DNA from: an uncultured Selenomonadales bacterium
GTDB taxonomy: Bacteria > Bacillota > Negativicutes > Selenomonadales > Selenomonadaceae
Assembly (NCBI GenBank): GCA_947165145.1
Contig: CAMUZG010000022.1
Span: 1 to 42,542 of the forward strand
DNA: 42,542 bases
Reading direction: 5' to 3'
Shown here in pieces: positions 9,090 to 17,155 of this stretch. Position 1 is the first letter of the stretch. The number at the start of each line of letters is the position of its first letter. Below the pieces are notes generated by a model. The model did not search any database. It was given only the letters and a program-made list of their open reading frames with translations, and was not told the origin of the DNA. The position numbers and the translations under genes were made by a program.

Positions 9090-9659
9090 GTTAACAACTT
9101 GAACCATTGACGGACGAATCACTCTGCCGCGAGCGATGTAACCGCGTTGCAATTCGGCGGCAATAAGTCCGTCTTCCTTAGTTTCGTCTTTAACTGCACC
9201 GACCGCCTGATGAAAATTCGGATCGAAGGGCTTGCCTTGCGTGTCAATCGGCTCAAGTCCGTGTTTGCCCATAACTGCGACGGTCTCCTGTTTAATCATC
9301 TCGATTCCTTTGCGCAACGTCTCAACATCGGCGTTTTCACCGTTCTCGGCGGCTTCGGATGCTCTGCTCAGATTGTCAAGCAACGGCAGTAAGTCTTTCA
9401 AGAACGCCTGTTCAATGATTGTGGCGAGTTCGGATTTTTCACGCGCGGTGCGTTTGCGGAAATTGTCGAAGTCCGCCTGCAATCTCAAAAGTCTGTCGTC
9501 TTTTGCGGCGAGTTCTGCTTTCAACTGTTCAAGCTCAACCGCCGTGTTGTTTTCGGAAACATTTTCGTCGACTTCGGGCGCGGGCTGGTTCGCTTGCAAA
9601 TTGATTTCCGCGCTGTCGTCGTCTTCGTTGGTAAATGTCACTTTCTTTTCCTCTGCCAA
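9084..9659 (-). CDS. grpE: Nucleotide exchange factor GrpE
   Basis: Releases ADP from DnaK. The preferred start is TTG at 9659, seven bases after GAGAGGTG, giving MAEEKKVTF and 191 residues; an upstream in-frame start at 9713 would add a poorly fitting 18-residue extension. Acidic disordered N-terminus, long coiled coil (ELEQLKAELAAKDDRLLRLQADFDNF region, residues about 45-75, with the FDNFRKR motif), then the GNAT-like beta domain with FDPNFHQAVG. The last residues VVNN and the stop are formed by the end of a heptamer repeat. First gene of grpE-dnaK-dnaJ. A TTGACT 6-mer lies upstream with only a weak -10; no full CIRCE operator was found. Confidence 0.95.
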   Translation of the reverse strand: MAEEKKVTFTNEDDDSAEINLQANQPAPEVDENVSENNTAVELEQLKAELAAKDDRLLRLQADFDNFRKRTAREKSELATIIEQAFLKDLLPLLDNLSRASEAAENGENADVETLRKGIEMIKQETVAVMGKHGLEPIDTQGKPFDPNFHQAVGAVKDETKEDGLIAAELQRGYIARGRVIRPSMVQVVNN

Positions 9660-9740
9660 GTCGTTCACCTCTCTTTTGGTTGCAACCTTAGCACCAATTA
9701 GACAAAAAGTCAAGCAGTTTTTTATCGGTGCGTGTCGGCG

Positions 9741-11258
9741 TCAAATGTCATTCACTAACATGCCGTTCAATTCTTTGACGCGCAGACGATTTTTCATGAG
9801 CCAAACATGCAACAGTCGTTCCGCGAAGAAGCCCATAATGCGCTTTTGCGTGGTCGACAGCTTTTTATAATCTATCATGCGCAAAGTTTCCCGTGTCGCG
9901 TCAATTAAAAACGAGAACAGCCACTTGCAATAGGCATCAAAAACATTTCGGCGGGCGACAAACATATTGCAACCGTAAATCGTGCTCAAACTCCACGCGC
10001 TGTCGAAGACATCAACATAATCGGGTTGAGCCTGCGTGAGATACTTTTTAAGAACGCTTTCGGCAAACATGGTCAAATCTCTGCCGCTTGAAACGATTGT
10101 AGCCTCGCGTTGCGAACAATCATGCAAGAGAACGCGCTTGATAATAATGTCATAACGGTCGAGGATTTTCAGTGCGGCGTCACGTGTCAAGATTTTGTCG
10201 TAAGCAAAGGTCAAGTCGTTTGATTCGGTGAAAAATCTGCGGTAGTGGCTGAGTCCGACGACGTCATCATCGGCATTTTTCCAAAACCAATACAGCGCGG
10301 TTATCTCGTTGAGGTATGGATTGAGCTCGCTGATGTTGTCGCCCGTGTCGTCGCCGAGATAGCCAAGGTCGGCATTGAGCGTGCGCACCGCATGAATGAT
10401 TTTGTAGCCTTCGGGCAATTTGCTGACGTGAGGTGTGGGCTTATGCGTGACGACGTACATGCAAAAATTTTCGGGCGGCTTTTGACGCGTGAGCAGAAGC
10501 CAAATACCGTTTGTCGTGCGCAAAGCTTTGATGTCTGCAAAATTTTTCGTGTTGCCGGCAATGTAATGCTCAAGCTCCGAGCCGTTGCGCACAAAAATGA
10601 TCACGCGGTCTGAAAAATTTTCCAGGAAGTTGAATGCGGCGATAAAATCTTGCGGCGGGCGTTCGACAATCAAAGCGGCGTCGTAATGTTTGAAGCCGAC
10701 TTCCGCGAAATTTTTGTAAGCGTGAGCGTAAATGTTTTCTAGCATTGGCAAAAGCGGCGTCTCCGATATGCAATCAATCTCCGTTAAATCGTTTTCAAGT
10801 TTGGTGAAAACTTTGCCTTGCGAAAAATACGCGTCAACGTCGAGCAAACTCTTGACGGATAAAATTTTCAGCCACGCGAACAAATGAAACTCCGCTTCCG
10901 AATCGTAAAAGAAATTGCGCGTCGAAGAGTTAAACACGTCGATTGTGATAATTTTCTTCGTCCAAAAGTTATTCGTGCGTAAAAAATAGCACACGGCGTG
11001 AAATTCGTTAACGTTGGTAAATAACAGATAATCAACGTCGCTTGTCACGAGGTATTTCAAAAATCCGTTGGTGTCTTGAAATTTGCCGTTGAAAAAAATT
11101 TTCTTGTCCTGAAAAAAATTAAGCGGCTTGCCGTCGATCTCGCCGAAAAATTTCACGTGCCCGACAATATTAAACGAACGTTTGCCAACGCGCGAAATAA
11201 ATTCTGCCTCGTCGCCGCAAAGCAAAATCTTCGGGACGAAACTCAATTCACTGTGCAT
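9741..11258 (-). CDS. DUF4422-domain putative glycosyltransferase, paralogue A
   Basis: Two-part protein of 505 residues. The C-terminal half (about 265-505) fits DUF4422, found in capsule and exopolysaccharide loci: YVVTHKPTP, DNISELNPYLNEITALYWFWKN and VGLSHYRRFF are visible. The N-terminal 260 residues have alternating strand and helix segments and no family I know. There is no signal peptide. GAGGAGG precedes the ATG by 7 bases. It follows paralogue B with 12 bases between, and residues about 306-358 are identical in DNA to B. It probably adds a sugar to a surface polysaccharide; donor and acceptor are unknown. Confidence 0.75.
   Translation of the reverse strand: MHSELSFVPKILLCGDEAEFISRVGKRSFNIVGHVKFFGEIDGKPLNFFQDKKIFFNGKFQDTNGFLKYLVTSDVDYLLFTNVNEFHAVCYFLRTNNFWTKKIITIDVFNSSTRNFFYDSEAEFHLFAWLKILSVKSLLDVDAYFSQGKVFTKLENDLTEIDCISETPLLPMLENIYAHAYKNFAEVGFKHYDAALIVERPPQDFIAAFNFLENFSDRVIIFVRNGSELEHYIAGNTKNFADIKALRTTNGIWLLLTRQKPPENFCMYVVTHKPTPHVSKLPEGYKIIHAVRTLNADLGYLGDDTGDNISELNPYLNEITALYWFWKNADDDVVGLSHYRRFFTESNDLTFAYDKILTRDAALKILDRYDIIIKRVLLHDCSQREATIVSSGRDLTMFAESVLKKYLTQAQPDYVDVFDSAWSLSTIYGCNMFVARRNVFDAYCKWLFSFLIDATRETLRMIDYKKLSTTQKRIMGFFAERLLHVWLMKNRLRVKELNGMLVNDI
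10186..10343. repeat. 158-bp perfect direct repeat, copy in paralogue A
   Basis: Identical to 11716-11873 (offset 1530) including silent positions, while flanking parts of the two genes differ at many sites. After one mismatch a further 20 bases match. It covers the DUF4422 signature. Confidence 0.93.
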
Positions 11259-11270
11259 GAAATTTCCTCC

Positions 11271-12770
11271 TCAAACGTCATTCATGAACATGAGCCCCAG
11301 TTCCTTGATACGCAGACGATTTTTATTCAGCCAGACGGTCAGCAATCTTTCTGAGAAAAAGCCCATGATTCGGCGTTGTTTGCTCGGTAGATTATCGAAA
11401 TTTATCGTGCGCAAAATTTCTTCCGTCACGTCGATGAAGAACGAGAACAGCCACTTGCAATAGGCGTCGAAAATATTTCTGCGCGTGACGAACATGTTGC
11501 ACTTATAAAAAGTCACGGAGTTCAAGACATTGTCAAAGGCGTCGAGATAATCGGGTTGATTTTTCAGAATGTGTTTGCGCAAAATTTGTTCGCCGAAGTT
11601 CTCAAGGTCGTAGCCGCAATCGTTTTGAACGAGTTCGCGCTGAGTGAGCATCTCGAACGAAATATCTGAAACGATCATGTCGTAACGTTCCAAAATTTTC
11701 AGCGCGGCGTCTCGCGTCAAGATTTTGTCGTAAGCAAAGGTCAAGTCGTTTGATTCGGTGAAAAATCTGCGGTAGTGGCTGAGTCCGACGACGTCATCAT
11801 CGGCATTTTTCCAAAACCAATACAGCGCGGTTATCTCGTTGAGGTATGGATTGAGCTCGCTGATGTTGTCGCCAGTGTCGTCGCCGAGATAGCCGAGGTC
11901 GTCATTGAGTGCGCGTCCAGCATGAATAATCTTGTAGCCTTCGGGCAATTTGTTTTCGTGCGGCGTAGGTTTGTGGGTGACGACGTACACGCAAAAATTT
12001 TCGTGAGCTTTGCGACGCCTGAGCACAAACCACGTACCAGACTCCAGTCTCATGAAGCCAACATTTTCAAACGTCTTCGAGCCAGCGGCAAGGTACCTTG
12101 CAAGTTCGGATCCGGCTCGCGCAAAAGTTATTACAATGTCAGTAACATTTTCCAACAAAGCAAATGTCGCCTCGAAGTCAAGCGGTCTGCGTTCAATGAG
12201 CAAGGCGGCATCGTAGCGTTTGAAGCCGACTTCTGCGAAATTTTTGTAAACGTGCGCGTAAATGTTCTCCGTTATCGGCAACAGCGGCTTGTCGGTAATG
12301 CAATCAATTTCCGTGAAATCGTCGGTCGTCAAAAGTTGTCCGCGTGCAAAGTAAGCGTCGACATCGAGTAGCGTCCTGATTGACAGCCTTTTGAACTGCG
12401 GAATGATTTTTTTTTCGGCGAAGAAATCGTAAAAGAATTCGACGGGCAACGTTTTGAACAGCTCAAGCGTGATAATTTTCGTGGAGATGAAGCCCTGCTT
12501 GAGGCTGTAATTTCTGATGATTGAATAGTGGAACAGGTCGTTGAAGATGAGATAATCGACTGCGCCCGACGCCAGATATTTTCTGAACGCGGTAAAATCT
12601 TGCAGTTCGTCGTTGAAAAAAATTTTGCCGTCCTGCGCGAGATGAAAATTTTCGCCGACAATTTCCACGTGCCCGACGAGTTTAAAGGGACGTTCGCCGA
12701 CCCGCGAGAAAAATTCCGCCTCGTCGCCGCAAAGCAAAATCTTCGGGACGAAAGCCAATTCGCTGTACAT
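11271..12770 (-). CDS. DUF4422-domain putative glycosyltransferase, paralogue B
   Basis: 499 residues from the ATG at 12770, which follows GAGGAGGAATT; upstream in-frame codons to 12839 lie across a hairpin and are unlikely to be translated. Same two-part plan as paralogue A: unknown N-terminal 258 residues beginning with a shared PKILLCGDEAEF block, then DUF4422 with YVVTHKPTPH and VGLSHYRRFF. The N-terminal halves of A and B differ widely, whereas the central block is identical. Its transcript would have to pass a terminator-like hairpin immediately before the Shine-Dalgarno. Likely a cytoplasmic enzyme of surface-glycan assembly; the specific reaction is not known. Confidence 0.75.
   Translation of the reverse strand: MYSELAFVPKILLCGDEAEFFSRVGERPFKLVGHVEIVGENFHLAQDGKIFFNDELQDFTAFRKYLASGAVDYLIFNDLFHYSIIRNYSLKQGFISTKIITLELFKTLPVEFFYDFFAEKKIIPQFKRLSIRTLLDVDAYFARGQLLTTDDFTEIDCITDKPLLPITENIYAHVYKNFAEVGFKRYDAALLIERRPLDFEATFALLENVTDIVITFARAGSELARYLAAGSKTFENVGFMRLESGTWFVLRRRKAHENFCVYVVTHKPTPHENKLPEGYKIIHAGRALNDDLGYLGDDTGDNISELNPYLNEITALYWFWKNADDDVVGLSHYRRFFTESNDLTFAYDKILTRDAALKILERYDMIVSDISFEMLTQRELVQNDCGYDLENFGEQILRKHILKNQPDYLDAFDNVLNSVTFYKCNMFVTRRNIFDAYCKWLFSFFIDVTEEILRTINFDNLPSKQRRIMGFFSERLLTVWLNKNRLRIKELGLMFMNDV
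11716..11873. repeat. 158-bp perfect direct repeat, copy in paralogue B
   Basis: Partner of 10186-10343. See the entry for that copy; the identity suggests recent conversion between the two genes. Confidence 0.93.
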
Positions 12771-12786
12771 AAAATTCCTCCTCATT

Positions 12787-12817
12787 AAAGAAAAAGCAGC
12801 TGCCTGACCGCAACTGC
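12787..12817 (-). terminator. Terminator-like hairpin before DUF4422 paralogue B
   Basis: On the minus strand GCAGTTGC, a 6-base loop and GCAGCTGC (one wobble pair) are followed by TTTTTCTTT and then the GAGGAGG of the next gene. Confidence 0.6.
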
Positions 12818-12821
12818 CCCG

Positions 12822-12965
12822 AAAATTTTCAAGCGTCAAGTTACATTATAATCAGCGGCGGCAACGGCGACTGTGAGCTGGCAAACAGTCGGTATTGCAT
12901 CCAGTTGGTGTGACTTGCTACTGTCCAAAATTTTCAAGCGTCAAGTTACATTTTAATCAGCGGCG
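12822..12965. repeat. 39-bp direct repeat: 3' end of the DUF1919 gene plus a relic copy
   Basis: 12822-12860 and 12927-12965 match at 38 of 39 positions. The right copy contains the last codons and stop of the DUF1919 gene (PLIKM); the left copy reads PLIIM plus stop in the same relation. The 66 bases between them and the rest of 12784-12945 hold no gene I can support. Confidence 0.85.
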
Positions 12966-13848
12966 TCTTTTTGCCGTAAAGAAGCATATCGAACGGGTCG
13001 TAGTAAAATGGATAACCTTTGGCAAAATCATTAACTGTAATATACCAATGCTCTTTTTTCGTTATTTCACGATTGATATACCATGCTGAATCCAAATCAG
13101 ACTTGAACGGCACGAAACAAACTTTTTTGCCGTAAGGTAGCGCGTCGAATTGCTCCAAAATTTCTTCGCTCTCGGTGTAGGCTGTCACGAAAAGATTGTA
13201 CCAGTTAATTTTAGGTCTACGCCTTTCCCATTTTGCAATTACATCGTCAAAGTTAGGATCATGATTCATGACAATATCTATGTTGCCAAGAGTAGAAATT
13301 GGGTGATGATATTGAAAAACGTCATTCCATACCATTTCCTTAAGAACAAGTTTTTCTTCCATGTATACGCGCGGCGCATGAAGGAAACGGATATATTCAG
13401 AAGCATGAAGCCACATATTGATAAACGGTGAGCGGAAAGGTAACCCGAGCGTATGATACATAATTCCGCCGAAACAATTCATCGCAAAAATCGACAGGCG
13501 GGAGCGTTGCAACTTGCGATATTTGTCGAGCGTGAAACCAGGTATGCAGACAATCCAATCGCCCAAAAGTTTTTCTTCAGGCAATTTGAGTTGTCGAGAC
13601 GCTTTAACAATTTCGCTCATGCCGATTTGTTTTGCGCCGATGACAAGGAGAACATCATATACCCCCCCCCGGTCAACCTCTGCGAGCGGAATGAACGGAA
13701 TTTGCTTGCCGTCCTTGACGATGCCAATCGGTGCGCCCGCCGTCACGCCGACGAGTTCAATTCCGTTGTGTTGACGCTCCAAAATGTTCAGTGCGCCTTG
13801 AAAAAATCTGCCGTCATTCGAGACGACCCAAAGCAAAGTTTTCAGCAT
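12946..13848 (-). CDS. DUF1919-domain protein, probable exopolysaccharide biosynthesis
   Basis: 300 residues. The first 110 look like a nucleotide- or CoA-binding Rossmann unit (LLWVVSNDGRFFQGAL; VYDVLLVIGA). Residues about 120-300 match DUF1919: NCFGGIMYHTLGLPFRSPFINMW, then repeated aromatic blocks such as YYDPFDMLLYG. DUF1919 proteins are found in capsule and exopolysaccharide clusters; their chemistry is not established. The ATG lies one base after the ileS stop (TGA-C-ATG), with AGAAAGGA inside ileS, so translation is coupled to ileS. A run of nine G in the coding strand spans codons about 60-63. Confidence 0.8.
   Translation of the reverse strand: MLKTLLWVVSNDGRFFQGALNILERQHNGIELVGVTAGAPIGIVKDGKQIPFIPLAEVDRGGVYDVLLVIGAKQIGMSEIVKASRQLKLPEEKLLGDWIVCIPGFTLDKYRKLQRSRLSIFAMNCFGGIMYHTLGLPFRSPFINMWLHASEYIRFLHAPRVYMEEKLVLKEMVWNDVFQYHHPISTLGNIDIVMNHDPNFDDVIAKWERRRPKINWYNLFVTAYTESEEILEQFDALPYGKKVCFVPFKSDLDSAWYINREITKKEHWYITVNDFAKGYPFYYDPFDMLLYGKKTPLIKM
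13662..13670. repeat. Homopolymer tract, nine C (nine G in the coding strand)
   Basis: Located in the DUF1919 gene, encoding part of DRGGVYD. With nine G the gene is in frame and open to its stop. Gain or loss of one G would truncate the protein early. Confidence 0.95.
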
Positions 13849-13849
13849 G

Positions 13850-16800
13850 TCAAATCCTTTCTACGGCAAGAGAAATTTTTTCGCCATTGATGTCCCAAGC
13901 TTTGGCGTTTTCGTGCGGCGCGAAGACAATTTCGTTGGCAAGCGTGACGCCCATAATTTCCAAAATGTTGTCCGTGATAATTTTTTCGAGCTTGTCGTTG
14001 TCGGACGCGAAAATTTTTATCCTGTCGGTGACTTCAAAGTCGCTGTCGCGGCGCATGACCTGAATCTTGCTGATAATTTCGCGAACAAAGCCTTCCTCAA
14101 TCAGCGCGGGCGTCAACGTCGTCGACAGGGCAATCGAAACGTCGGCGTCGCTCTGGCAGTTGAAATTGTCGCTTTGCGTGATTGTGATTTCAATGTCCTC
14201 AGCCGTCAAAATGATGTCGCCAAGTTTAAGTTCGCCGGTCTTGTCGAGTTCGAGTTTTGCGGCTTGACCGTCAAGCTTTTCGAGTGCGGCTTTGACTTCG
14301 CCCATACGTTTGCCGACTTTTTTGCCGAGCACTCGGAAATTCGGCTTGATGTTGTAGCGGATGAATTCGCCCATATCGTCACGGAATTCGACGCGCTTAA
14401 CGTTCAGTTCATCTTCGACAATCTCAACAAAGAATTCGGGCAAAGTCGCGGCTTTAACGAACATTTCAGCGACGGGCTGACGATTCTTGATGTTCGCGGC
14501 ATTACGAGCGGCACGACCAAGCACGACGATTTTCAAAACTTCGTCCATGTTGCGTTCAAGTTCAGCGTCAATAAAATTTTCGTCGGCAATCGGGTAGTCG
14601 CACAGGTGAACGCTTTCGGGCGCGGATTTGTCGATTGAGCAAACCAAGTTGCGATAAATATTTTCGGTGATGAACGGAACCATCGGAGCCGCCGCTTTTG
14701 CCAACGTGACAAGCGCAGTGTACAGCGTCATGTAAGCGTTGATTTTGTCCTGTTCCATGCCTTTAGCCCAAAATCTTGCGCGACTGCGGCGAACGTACCA
14801 ATTTGACAACTCGTCAACAAAATCTTGCAGTGCCCGCGCAGATTCGGGGACTTTGTAATCGGCAAGCGCGTCGTCGACAGTCTTAACCATTGTGTTCAGC
14901 CGCGACAAAACCCATTTATCCATAACGCTGAGCTTATCGTAATCGAGCTGATATTTAGTGGCGTCGAAGTCGTCAATGTTGGCGTACAGCACGAAGAAAG
15001 CGTAGGTGTTCCACAGCGTGCCGAGGAATTTGCGTTGACCTTCAGTGACCGCACCGTCATGAAAACGATTCGGCAACCACGGAGCAGAATTTTCGTAGAA
15101 GTACCAGCGAATTGCGTCGGCACCGTGTTTGGCAAGCGTCTCCATCGGCGCGACGGCATTGCCCTTCGACTTCGACATTTTCTGCCCGTCTTTGTCGAGC
15201 ACAAGTCCGAGCACGATACAATTTTTAAAGGCGGTGTCGTCGAAAATCAGCGTCGAAATTGCCATTAACGAATAGAACCAACCGCGCGTTTGGTCGACTG
15301 CCTCACTGATGAAATCGGCGGGAAAATGTTCGTGGAAGAATTCTTTGTTCTCGAACGGATAATGCCATTGCGCGAACGGCATTGCGCCCGAATCAAACCA
15401 ACAGTCGATAACTTCCGGCACACGATGCATTTCTCCGCCACATTTCGGACATTTGAAAGTTACGGCGTCAATGTACGGGCGGTGCAATTCAATATCGTCG
15501 GGACAATTCGTCGACAGCGATTTTAATTCTTCGATTGAGCCGATTGAATGTTGGTGACCGCATGAACATTCCCAAATGTTGAGCGGCGTACCCCAGTAAC
15601 GATTGCGAGAAATGCCCCAGTCTTGCACATGTTCAAGCCAGTCGCCGAAACGACCTTTGCCGATTGTCGGGGGAATCCAATTTACTTTGGCGTTGTTCTT
15701 GAGCAAATCGTCTTTGACCGCAGTCATCTTGATGAACCACGATTCGCGGGCATAGTAAATCAGCGGCGTATCACATCGCCAACAATGCGGATAACTGTGC
15801 TCGAACGGCGGAGCCTTGAACAATTTGCCAGATTGTTTCAAGTCGCGCAGAATCAGCGGATCAGCGTCCTTAACGAACGTTCCCGCCCAATAAGTTTCGG
15901 CAGTCATGTTGCCTTTGCCGTCGACGAACTGCACGAACGGAATATCGTATTTGCGGCAGACGCGGTTATCGTCTTCGCCGAACGCAGGCGCACAGTGAAC
16001 AATACCGGTGCCGTCTTCGGTCGTGACGTAATCGTCGCAGGTGACGTAATGAGCTTGCTTGCCCGAACGTGCAACAATCTCATCAGCGAACGGATACAGC
16101 GGCTCATATTTTTTATATTCAAGTTCTTTGCCTTTGTACGTCGCTAAAATTTTGCGGTCACCTTCCACGCCGTCGAAAACTTTTTCAACGAGAGCTTCCG
16201 CCAAAATGTAAACCGTATCGCCGACTTGAATTTTGACGTAATCGACTTTGGGATTGACGCACAGGCAGAGGTTTGAAGGCAACGTCCAAGGTGTCGTTGT
16301 CCACGCGAGAAAGTAAGCGTCTTCGCCCGCAACTTTGAATTTGACGACAGCAGAACGTTCTTTAACGTCTTTGTAACCGAGCGCGACTTCGTGACTGGAA
16401 AGCGGCGTTCCACAGCGCGGGCAATACGGAACGACTTTATGACCTTTGTAGAGCAAGCCTTTATCCCAAATCTGTTTGAGAGCCCACCATTCCGACTCAA
16501 TATAATAATTTTCGTAAGTGATGTAGGGATTGTCCATGTCAGCCCAGAAGCCGACGACGCCGCTGAATTCTTCCCACATGGTTTTATACTTCCAGACGGA
16601 CTCGCGACATTTCTTGATGAACGGTTCCATGCCGTAAGCTTCGATTTGTTCTTTGCCGTTGATGCCGATGAGCTTTTCAACTTCCAATTCGACGGGCAAA
16701 CCGTGAGTGTCCCAGCCGGCTTTGCGGAGAACTTTTTCGCCCTTCATCGAGTGATAGCGCGGGAACAGGTCTTTGATGACGCGCGTCAAAACGTGACCGA

Positions 16801-16969
16801 TATGCGGCTTACCGTTGGCAGTGGGCGGACCGTCGTAGAAAGTGTATTCCGCGCAACCGTCGCGATTGTCGACAGCCTTCCGAGCGATGTCGTTTTCCGC
16901 CCAAAAGTTTTCAACTTCCTTCTCGCGGCTTGCGAAGTTCAAATTGTTTTCAACCTTGCGATATAACAA
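13850..16969 (-). CDS. ileS: Isoleucyl-tRNA synthetase, type 2 (IleRS2)
   Basis: Charges tRNA-Ile. HIGH at residues 56-59 within TANGKPHIGHVLTR and KMSKS near 597-601. GWDTHGLPVE, the HVLTR context and the length of 1039 point to the eukaryote-like IleRS2 form rather than the shorter type 1 enzyme usual in Bacillus; this form is commonly insensitive to mupirocin. The editing domain (CP1) shows WTTTPWTLPSN and a zinc-type CPRCGTP; the anticodon-binding domain follows. The start is TTG at 16969, eight bases after GAGGAGG; no ATG fits. A 17-bp-spaced promoter lies at 17002-17030. No T-box leader was seen. The DUF1919 gene follows by one base. Confidence 0.97.
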   Translation of the reverse strand: MLYRKVENNLNFASREKEVENFWAENDIARKAVDNRDGCAEYTFYDGPPTANGKPHIGHVLTRVIKDLFPRYHSMKGEKVLRKAGWDTHGLPVELEVEKLIGINGKEQIEAYGMEPFIKKCRESVWKYKTMWEEFSGVVGFWADMDNPYITYENYYIESEWWALKQIWDKGLLYKGHKVVPYCPRCGTPLSSHEVALGYKDVKERSAVVKFKVAGEDAYFLAWTTTPWTLPSNLCLCVNPKVDYVKIQVGDTVYILAEALVEKVFDGVEGDRKILATYKGKELEYKKYEPLYPFADEIVARSGKQAHYVTCDDYVTTEDGTGIVHCAPAFGEDDNRVCRKYDIPFVQFVDGKGNMTAETYWAGTFVKDADPLILRDLKQSGKLFKAPPFEHSYPHCWRCDTPLIYYARESWFIKMTAVKDDLLKNNAKVNWIPPTIGKGRFGDWLEHVQDWGISRNRYWGTPLNIWECSCGHQHSIGSIEELKSLSTNCPDDIELHRPYIDAVTFKCPKCGGEMHRVPEVIDCWFDSGAMPFAQWHYPFENKEFFHEHFPADFISEAVDQTRGWFYSLMAISTLIFDDTAFKNCIVLGLVLDKDGQKMSKSKGNAVAPMETLAKHGADAIRWYFYENSAPWLPNRFHDGAVTEGQRKFLGTLWNTYAFFVLYANIDDFDATKYQLDYDKLSVMDKWVLSRLNTMVKTVDDALADYKVPESARALQDFVDELSNWYVRRSRARFWAKGMEQDKINAYMTLYTALVTLAKAAAPMVPFITENIYRNLVCSIDKSAPESVHLCDYPIADENFIDAELERNMDEVLKIVVLGRAARNAANIKNRQPVAEMFVKAATLPEFFVEIVEDELNVKRVEFRDDMGEFIRYNIKPNFRVLGKKVGKRMGEVKAALEKLDGQAAKLELDKTGELKLGDIILTAEDIEITITQSDNFNCQSDADVSIALSTTLTPALIEEGFVREIISKIQVMRRDSDFEVTDRIKIFASDNDKLEKIITDNILEIMGVTLANEIVFAPHENAKAWDINGEKISLAVERI

Positions 16970-17001
16970 AACAGTTGCCTCCTCGTTAAGTCAATGCGGC
17001 A

Positions 17002-17030
17002 ATTCTAATTCATTTGAGCAACATTTTCAA
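17002..17030 (-). promoter_or_regulatory. ileS: Probable promoter of ileS
   Basis: Minus strand TTGAAA (17025-17030), 17 bases, TAGAAT (17002-17007), 32 bases before the TTG start. The short leader leaves no room for a T-box. Confidence 0.6.
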
Positions 17031-17067
17031 GCCAACGTCTGAGCAAAGCAATTTGGAACGAAAAAAT

Positions 17068-17100
17068 AATTCCCAATTCCCAATTCCTAATTCCAAATTC
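17068..17100. repeat. Heptamer-type dispersed repeat between ileS and sstT
   Basis: Tandem heptamers CCCAATT, CCCAATT, CCTAATT, CCAAATT. The right end supplies the -35-like hexamer of the sstT promoter. Confidence 0.85.
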
Positions 17101-17119
17101 TTGCAAGTCGTTGTATAAT
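17091..17119 (+). promoter_or_regulatory. Possible promoter of sstT
   Basis: TATAAT at 17114-17119 is perfect. The hexamer 17 bases upstream, TTCCAA (17091-17096), is weak and lies in the heptamer repeat. Confidence 0.5.
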
Positions 17120-17155
17120 GCACGCGTTCTTATATCTTTATTGGAGGGGAGAATT

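Noticed and set aside
9660-9740. CIRCE operator upstream of grpE
   Set aside because: Only one half-site-like stretch GGTGCTAA is found; the partner TTAGCACTC is missing at the required spacing.
13662-13670. Frameshifted pseudogene at the poly-G tract
   Set aside because: With nine G both sides read as one protein in agreement with DUF1919 homologues.
16984-17030. T-box leader before ileS
   Set aside because: The promoter lies about 30 bases from the start, so there is no space for a T-box, and no conserved T-box sequence was seen.
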